From IMG/VR virus record IMGVR_UViG_3300022227_000049, positions 1 through 20,035 of that record: a stretch of 20,035 nucleotides of DNA, one strand, 5' to 3'. The notes under the pieces were generated by a model that was given only the letters and a program-made list of their open reading frames with translations, was not told the DNA's origin and did no database searches. The position numbers and the translations under genes were made by a program. This document shows positions 15,643-20,035 of this stretch, one piece after another (within the stretch, counting starts at the first letter, position 1; every line of letters starts with the position of its first letter). The DNA comes from a virus.

Positions 15643-16620
15643 TTAGCTGATTGTGTGACCAACACCCAACCTGCGGGAGTTGTTCGTGGTCATCTGAACA
15701 CCAGTGACGATATACGCCACTTTTGCGAACTGATTGCTCGGCTCTTTAAAAGGAGTCTTGGCAAAGTTCAAGCTTCGCTCGATCTTCAGGGTGATATACT
15801 TGCTGTTCAAGCAGTACAGGAGAGTAGATCCACAATCACGATCATACCATACTTCTGCATTGCGGAACATCAAGTTGTTGCGTGTTTTCTGCGTCCCGAT
15901 GCCTTTACCATTGCGCTGTTCAATACGGGCATACCCTGTACCTTCAAGGATATTCTCATATTCACCAAACGTGGTCAGAGGCATTACGATACCGTCAGGT
16001 TGCGTATTACCTTCTGAGCTTGCATTATACAATGTTCCAAGGGCAATCAGACCATCATAGGAAGGAGCAGTCGCATTGTCGAAGTTGCCAATGCTTTGCG
16101 ATTGGTTAGCCCACCACGATTCGGCTGAACGGTCGATCCCACCAACGGTATTGGTGGATGTTGCTGCGATGATATCCTGAAAACCGAGCATGGTTTTGCC
16201 GGCAGCAGCAGCAAAGATGGCAGCATTGATGGTATCACGTTGCGTGTTCATCGATTGCTCTGTCTTTGCTACCAACAGTTTTTCGGCATCTTCAGACTTC
16301 TTGTTCTCAGTTTCTTCCGTCATCGAAACGGTAATCGGGGTGGAGACATATCTGCGGGGATAAAACGCAGCAGTTATGCCATCAACAGCCGTTGTAGGAA
16401 CTGTATCATACCCATCAAACCACGTAGATGCATTTGTTGCATATAAGAGATCTTCTTTAATCTCTTTGCCACCATTTTCAAATTCTACGCGACCGGCATT
16501 GCGCATCCATGCGAGAGTAGGATACTCGTCAAAGATGTTATCGGTCAAGCGTTTGCGATGCGCACGCATGGTAAGTGTCCACGCTGCATCCCAGGTTTCT
16601 GTAGTCTGTTGTGCTGCCAT
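15643..16620 (-). CDS. Major capsid protein (HK97-fold type), 325 aa
   Basis: Forms the head shell. It follows the scaffold gene directly and precedes the decoration gene, the standard position. The length of 325 aa is usual for HK97-fold capsid proteins. N-terminal arm: helical and polar with TWDAAWTLTMRAHRKRL, then an extended strand VEFENGGKEIKEDLLYATN (E-loop-like). It continues with a long helix rich in E/K/A (TEETENKKSEDAEKLLVAKT), the INAAIFAAAAG helix, a middle domain ending MPLTTFGEYENILEGTGYARIE, and a C-terminal FAKVAYIVTGVQMTTNNSRR, a word typical of phage capsid C-termini. ATG at 16620 has AAGGAAG about 7 nt upstream, partly inside a small hairpin (16623-16646). No separate protease gene is visible, and no N-terminal delta domain is evident. 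Confidence 0.85.
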   Translation of the reverse strand: MAAQQTTETWDAAWTLTMRAHRKRLTDNIFDEYPTLAWMRNAGRVEFENGGKEIKEDLLYATNASTWFDGYDTVPTTAVDGITAAFYPRRYVSTPITVSMTEETENKKSEDAEKLLVAKTEQSMNTQRDTINAAIFAAAAGKTMLGFQDIIAATSTNTVGGIDRSAESWWANQSQSIGNFDNATAPSYDGLIALGTLYNASSEGNTQPDGIVMPLTTFGEYENILEGTGYARIEQRNGKGIGTQKTRNNLMFRNAEVWYDRDCGSTLLYCLNSKYITLKIERSLNFAKTPFKEPSNQFAKVAYIVTGVQMTTNNSRRLGVGHTIS

Positions 16621-16622
16621 GA

Positions 16623-16646
16623 TCGACTTCCTTGTTTAGAAGTCGA
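16623..16646 (-). promoter_or_regulatory. 8-bp hairpin overlapping the capsid gene ribosome site
   Basis: The plus strand tcgacttc (16623-16630) and gaagtcga (16639-16646) are exact reverse complements separated by 8 nt. In the transcript this stem-loop lies between the scaffold stop and the capsid ATG. The Shine-Dalgarno sequence AAGGAAG begins in the loop and extends into the 3' arm, so the fold could partly mask it. It could tune capsid against scaffold synthesis or protect a processed 5' end. Functional role is inferred. Confidence 0.55.
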
Positions 16647-16647
16647 G

Positions 16648-17556
16648 CTATAGTTCAAAGCCGAGACTGCCCAGTCCTGCCTGTAAGTCTTCTCTCGTCA
16701 GCTCTCCCGTATCATTACCTACCGATGCAGGAGATGTGGACTGTGCCGGAGCGAGCTGTTGCTTGCTCTGTGTCCTGAAGGTGTTATTGGCATCAGTAAC
16801 AGCCTGTGCTGCCTGTGATGTCTTGCCAGATGCCGCTTCATACGCTTCTGTGATGCTGTAGACTTGCCCGGTCATGGGGTTGACTTGTGATATCAGCGCC
16901 ATGATGGGTTGTGTAAACCTGTCAACATCACCACCATATTTTGCTCTTGCGGCATTTGCTTCCGACAACAAAGCATTTTGCTGTCGCTGCTGAGACTGCT
17001 GCTGTAATGCCCAAAGTGTCTGCTGCATCTGCTGTATCTGTTCAGGCATTCCCTGCATTCCTGCGGTCTCTTGACCAATAACTTTCCTAACAGTTTCCAG
17101 TGCTGCTGATTGCTCGGGTGTCAGATTAGCAAATTCATCGTGCTGGTTGAGTTGAGCGATTGTTTGTGCTGCGGTGTTCTGCGCAAGAGACTGTTGCTGC
17201 TGAGTCTCTAAATCTCTCAACCGTGTAGCAAGTTCTTGATTTTGCCTGTCCAGGTCTGAGCGTACACTGTTTACTGCTTGCTGTGCATTTGTGACGAGTC
17301 CACGATACTGTTCAGGAACTGTGCTGACATCGACCCTTTGAAAGTCTATGCTCGACGGATCAAAAGTGTCTTGGGATGCTTCCGCAGAGTGTCGTGCACC
17401 GTCATCGCTCGAAGTTTCTGAATGAGTTTCGTCAGGCGAAGCTACCGTCTTTGTGGAGATCTCTTCGAAAAGACCATCTCCCATCGATTCGGCAGGCTCC
17501 GGCGACAAGTCATCAGAAGGTGTCTGAGCATCTTGTGCCAAGTCTGTTTCTGCCAT
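16648..17556 (-). CDS. Scaffolding-like acidic coiled-coil protein, 302 aa
   Basis: Scaffolding proteins guide capsid assembly and are then expelled or cleaved. This one lies immediately before the major capsid gene, the usual place. The N-terminal 70 residues are very acidic and Ser/Thr-rich, with low complexity. Residues about 85-135 form a predicted coiled coil (VNSVRSDLDRQNQELATRL onward), then a Gln-rich helix (about 170-195, QQMQQTLWALQQQSQQRQQN). A Gln/Ser-rich linker leads to a short conserved-looking C-terminus GELTREDLQAGLGSLGFEL that may contact the capsid protein. Residues 222-231 (ISQVNPMTGQ) nearly match a portal segment. GAAAGG lies about 11 nt before ATG 17556. No protease motif is seen, so it is a scaffold without a visible maturation protease. 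Confidence 0.78.
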   Translation of the reverse strand: MAETDLAQDAQTPSDDLSPEPAESMGDGLFEEISTKTVASPDETHSETSSDDGARHSAEASQDTFDPSSIDFQRVDVSTVPEQYRGLVTNAQQAVNSVRSDLDRQNQELATRLRDLETQQQQSLAQNTAAQTIAQLNQHDEFANLTPEQSAALETVRKVIGQETAGMQGMPEQIQQMQQTLWALQQQSQQRQQNALLSEANAARAKYGGDVDRFTQPIMALISQVNPMTGQVYSITEAYEAASGKTSQAAQAVTDANNTFRTQSKQQLAPAQSTSPASVGNDTGELTREDLQAGLGSLGFEL

Positions 17557-17575
17557 GTTATAAAAAACCTTTCAG

Positions 17576-17974
17576 TTACATTTTTGCGGTTGATACTGCT
17601 TCTTCTTCGCTTATATGCCACGCACTGCCATTGTCGGCAATGTCTTGTTGCCGTTGTGCATTGGTTTGTTCGTGCTTCCATGCTTCGTGTTTGGTATTTT
17701 CGCTTCTGCTCATGCCCTTTTCTTTCCACCCTGTCTCTTCAAGACCATGCTCTCTCAGCTGACGTTGTTTGTCTTCAACAGATGAATATGTCAGCCCTGT
17801 CTGTATATCTGTATAGGGATAACCTTTTGCGGAGTATCCGACAGTATGTGATGAGTAGTCTTGTTCCATAACACCCCCACATAAGCATCTCAGCGTCTGT
17901 GGTAGGGTGTTTAGAGAAAAATACTGATCGATCTTGGTATTTCCGCATGAGCATTTGAAGTTGTATATAGGCAT
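17576..17974 (-). CDS. FmdB-like zinc ribbon protein, 132 aa
   Basis: N-terminus MPIYNFKCSCG matches the start of FmdB-type zinc ribbon proteins (usually MPxYxYxC). Likely zinc ligands are Cys8 and Cys10, then Cys30 and Cys32, giving C-x-C knuckles rather than the usual C-x-x-C. The rest (residues 40-132) is hydrophilic, helical, and rich in Gln, Lys and Glu (EDKQRQLREHGLEETGWKEK), with no known domain. It begins 9 nt after the portal stop with AAGGG overlapping that stop. The gene sits between portal and scaffold. Small zinc ribbons of this kind are common in phage late operons, with unknown roles. A structural or assembly-regulating function is possible; DNA or RNA binding is not proven. 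Confidence 0.78.
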   Translation of the reverse strand: MPIYNFKCSCGNTKIDQYFSLNTLPQTLRCLCGGVMEQDYSSHTVGYSAKGYPYTDIQTGLTYSSVEDKQRQLREHGLEETGWKEKGMSRSENTKHEAWKHEQTNAQRQQDIADNGSAWHISEEEAVSTAKM

Positions 17975-17983
17975 GTCTACCCT

Positions 17984-20023
17984 TTACTGTGCATTTGCTT
18001 CTACATTTGCCTGTACCGCATTTGCGGTGTCTTGGGCTTGTGACCGTGTAACAGAGATAAGGTTGGTAGCTTTTGACTGTTCTGATGGGCGCGTCTGCCT
18101 GCCCTTTGTGCCACCTTCTTGATTCATCAGTTCTTGATGTGCCTGGTTGTGTTGGTCGCGCACTCCGATAGCTTGCTGTTGCTGTTCTGGTAACAGCTGC
18201 TGAAACTCTGCGGTTTGCTCAAGCTCGTTATGTACTTGCATATGTGTCTGATTATCTTGCCCAGGCTGCGGTGGCAGGTATGTAAGGCGCGACAGATATA
18301 CCACATTCTCCATCTGTGCAAGCCCTTGAGCATCTGGGCTAATCTCTGGCTGTAACATCTTGTCGAAGTTGACCTTACGGAAGGCCGTTCCGAGCAGTTT
18401 TACCACTTCTTTCTTGTTTGTAGGGAATGGCATAGCTATTAATCTGTCATACAATGCCAACGTGTCATTACGCTCAAGACTTTCATTCAACACCAGCATA
18501 GACCCTGGATCTATTTCTACGTCCCAGCGACCATCGAACCACCACGACTGCATAATCCCTGCTAAGAAAGGCTCCCCTTCTCGTGAGATATTTATGGCGA
18601 ACTCGTTGGGAAGGAAGCGTTGATCTGAGAACATGTTGAACATATTGGTAATGCCCCAGCGATACGCATTTGCTACTGGTACTTGCATCCATTCCCTGTT
18701 TATCTCTGTAGCCGAAGCACGTATCGCTGACTCTGTAGCAGAATCGGCACCTGGTGCGTCTACCTGTATGATCTCTGCTTCGTAGGAACGGGCATCACGC
18801 TCCAAATTTACCTGGTCGATAGGTGCTGTGCCGAAATCGATAGGTTGTAAAGCGCCTTGCGGGTTGTTTACCCACAGCACTGTAGAGTCTTCAGATTGGT
18901 CGAGCTTGTCGGGAAGTGCCTGATTCGCTTCTTTCTCTGCTACATCTCCCAATACGATACGTTTAAACCTTTTCAAGAGATCTTGGCGACGTGACAGGCT
19001 GTTGACAATCAGTTGTTCGACATCTGCTTCATATGCCATCATCGGCTGACCATAGAACTGATCGGAGATGTCATAAGACATGGTGTAATAAGGAAATCCA
19101 CCCGTTACCAGATAACTGTTCGTCGCTTCACTGGCTACTGTCATGTCTTGACCCGTCAGTGGGTTTACCTGGCTGATGGGGTCATGGCGCAACATAGGGT
19201 CGGGAATATCTTCGATGGGCTGTTGTATGTCGTTGGCGAATACGATGCGACGACGGTGTACCCTGTCATGTATCTCGTACAAGAGCACCATCTTCTCCAA
19301 ACTTCTCGCAGCATTTATTGCCTGGTCATCATTTTCCTGTGTATCGTTGAACTCGTGGCGCTGGTATATATCGCTTATCGCTTCGCCAAATCCTTCATCT
19401 TGTGTTTTTGCTACTGGGACGAACTGGTTGCGGAACTTGCGGAAGCGTGGATCTTTCTTTACAAATTCTAACGGCACAAACTGTCTTTCGATAACATCCA
19501 TTGCCGTGTAGAAGTTGTGAGGAGCAACGAGTGGGTCTACCAACAGGTTTTTCGCAGATACCCAGCAGATATATGGAAAATCTTCCTGCATATCGTCAGA
19601 AGAGACATATGGTGCTACTGCATCGGCACCTGGTGGGTTGTAGCCGATCTTGAGATAAGAACGGAATGTAAACAGTGCTTCAAACATGCACTGGTGCACT
19701 TCTCGCTTCATCTGTGTTATCTTCATCGCCTGATTGCCAGCACGCTCTAACGTGTCTTCAGCATTTATGTTCTCATCGAGTAGTGGCCCTTCGTCCATGT
19801 GTATAAATATTCTTGGGTAGTTATACGCTACAGAAGCGATGAGCTTGCGCACCAAAGGATAAAACCGAGACACTTTGACGACATGTTTCTTGTCCATACC
19901 TGCTACGGAAAGGTCAAGGTTGTACCGGCAGAACAGTTCGTCCCATACTACGCGCTTTTCCTTCATCCACTTCTCGCGCTGCGTTATTTTCTTGTGCCAC
20001 TGCTCTATCTCTTCAGTTTTCAT
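17984..20023 (-). CDS. Portal protein, 679 aa
   Basis: The portal forms the dodecameric DNA gate at the head vertex. Recognisable words: VSRFYPLVRKLIASVAYNYP (residues 51-70, typical 'RLYPLVRxIIAxVAYNYP' start of phage portals), KREVHQCMFEALFTFRSYLK followed by IGYNPPGADA, and DFPYICWVSAKNLLVDPLVA, which is the portal wing signature. The middle contains long helical/stem segments, and residues 283-292 read ISQVNPLTGQ. The C-terminal 80 residues are Gln-rich and hydrophilic, as in a portal barrel/crown. ATG at 20023 is supported by GGAG 5 nt upstream. The 12 bases above it could encode the end of an upstream gene finishing in the overlapping TGA (ATGA), perhaps terminase, but this is not visible enough to call. 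An in-frame upward extension cannot be excluded. Confidence 0.87.
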   Translation of the reverse strand: MKTEEIEQWHKKITQREKWMKEKRVVWDELFCRYNLDLSVAGMDKKHVVKVSRFYPLVRKLIASVAYNYPRIFIHMDEGPLLDENINAEDTLERAGNQAMKITQMKREVHQCMFEALFTFRSYLKIGYNPPGADAVAPYVSSDDMQEDFPYICWVSAKNLLVDPLVAPHNFYTAMDVIERQFVPLEFVKKDPRFRKFRNQFVPVAKTQDEGFGEAISDIYQRHEFNDTQENDDQAINAARSLEKMVLLYEIHDRVHRRRIVFANDIQQPIEDIPDPMLRHDPISQVNPLTGQDMTVASEATNSYLVTGGFPYYTMSYDISDQFYGQPMMAYEADVEQLIVNSLSRRQDLLKRFKRIVLGDVAEKEANQALPDKLDQSEDSTVLWVNNPQGALQPIDFGTAPIDQVNLERDARSYEAEIIQVDAPGADSATESAIRASATEINREWMQVPVANAYRWGITNMFNMFSDQRFLPNEFAINISREGEPFLAGIMQSWWFDGRWDVEIDPGSMLVLNESLERNDTLALYDRLIAMPFPTNKKEVVKLLGTAFRKVNFDKMLQPEISPDAQGLAQMENVVYLSRLTYLPPQPGQDNQTHMQVHNELEQTAEFQQLLPEQQQQAIGVRDQHNQAHQELMNQEGGTKGRQTRPSEQSKATNLISVTRSQAQDTANAVQANVEANAQ

Positions 20024-20035
20024 GCCAACTCCATG

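Noticed and set aside
20024-20035. C-terminal end of a terminase gene
   Set aside because: Only 12 bases are present. A frame ending MELA then TGA overlaps the portal start, but that is too little to identify a gene.

Overview
The window is the virion-assembly (late) module of a tailed double-stranded DNA bacteriophage. All recognisable genes lie on the minus strand and read from right (about 20023) to left (position 1), with gaps of 0-57 nt and several stop/start overlaps, as in one long late operon. I found no credible plus-strand gene, no tRNA, no integrase and no lysis gene. Every stretch longer than 60 bases is coding.

Gene order along transcription: portal (20023-17984); small FmdB-like zinc ribbon (17974-17576); scaffold-like acidic coiled-coil protein (17556-16648); major capsid protein (16620-15643); probable capsid decoration protein (15628-15152); a 16-bp perfect RNA hairpin (15149-15110); a lysine-rich unknown (15094-14573); a beta-rich structural unknown (14562-13585); head-tail adaptor, tail-tube-A type (13570-12866); tail nozzle/stabilisation protein, tail-tube-B type (12866-11331); a 1620-residue repeat protein (11331-6469); two probable internal-virion/ejection proteins (6434-5190 and 5189-3327); and a very long tail fibre whose C-terminus runs off the left edge (3321-1). 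Portal, scaffold, capsid, adaptor and nozzle, followed by large proteins and a fibre with no tape-measure or sheath gene, points to a short-tailed (podovirus-like) phage. The terminase genes would be expected just beyond the right edge.

The parts fit one job. The portal, scaffold, capsid and decoration proteins build the head. The adaptor and nozzle close it and form the short tail. The three large proteins between nozzle and fibre sit where podoviruses carry ejection proteins, and the fibre should bind the host.

The most unusual object is the 1620-residue protein. Its N-terminus is rich in Pro, Gln and Gly and carries one dockerin/EF-hand-like calcium loop. Its middle holds several tandem duplications. 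Its C-terminal third has 14 uninterrupted copies of an 18-residue repeat, then a looser array in which the acidic residue of each QD motif is always 7, 11 or 18 residues from the next. This suggests a very long helical rod.

The host is unknown. The dockerin-like word, of a type I recall as frequent in some uncultured environmental phyla, is only a weak hint. Structural assignments rest on recognisable family motifs and gene order, without any database search.
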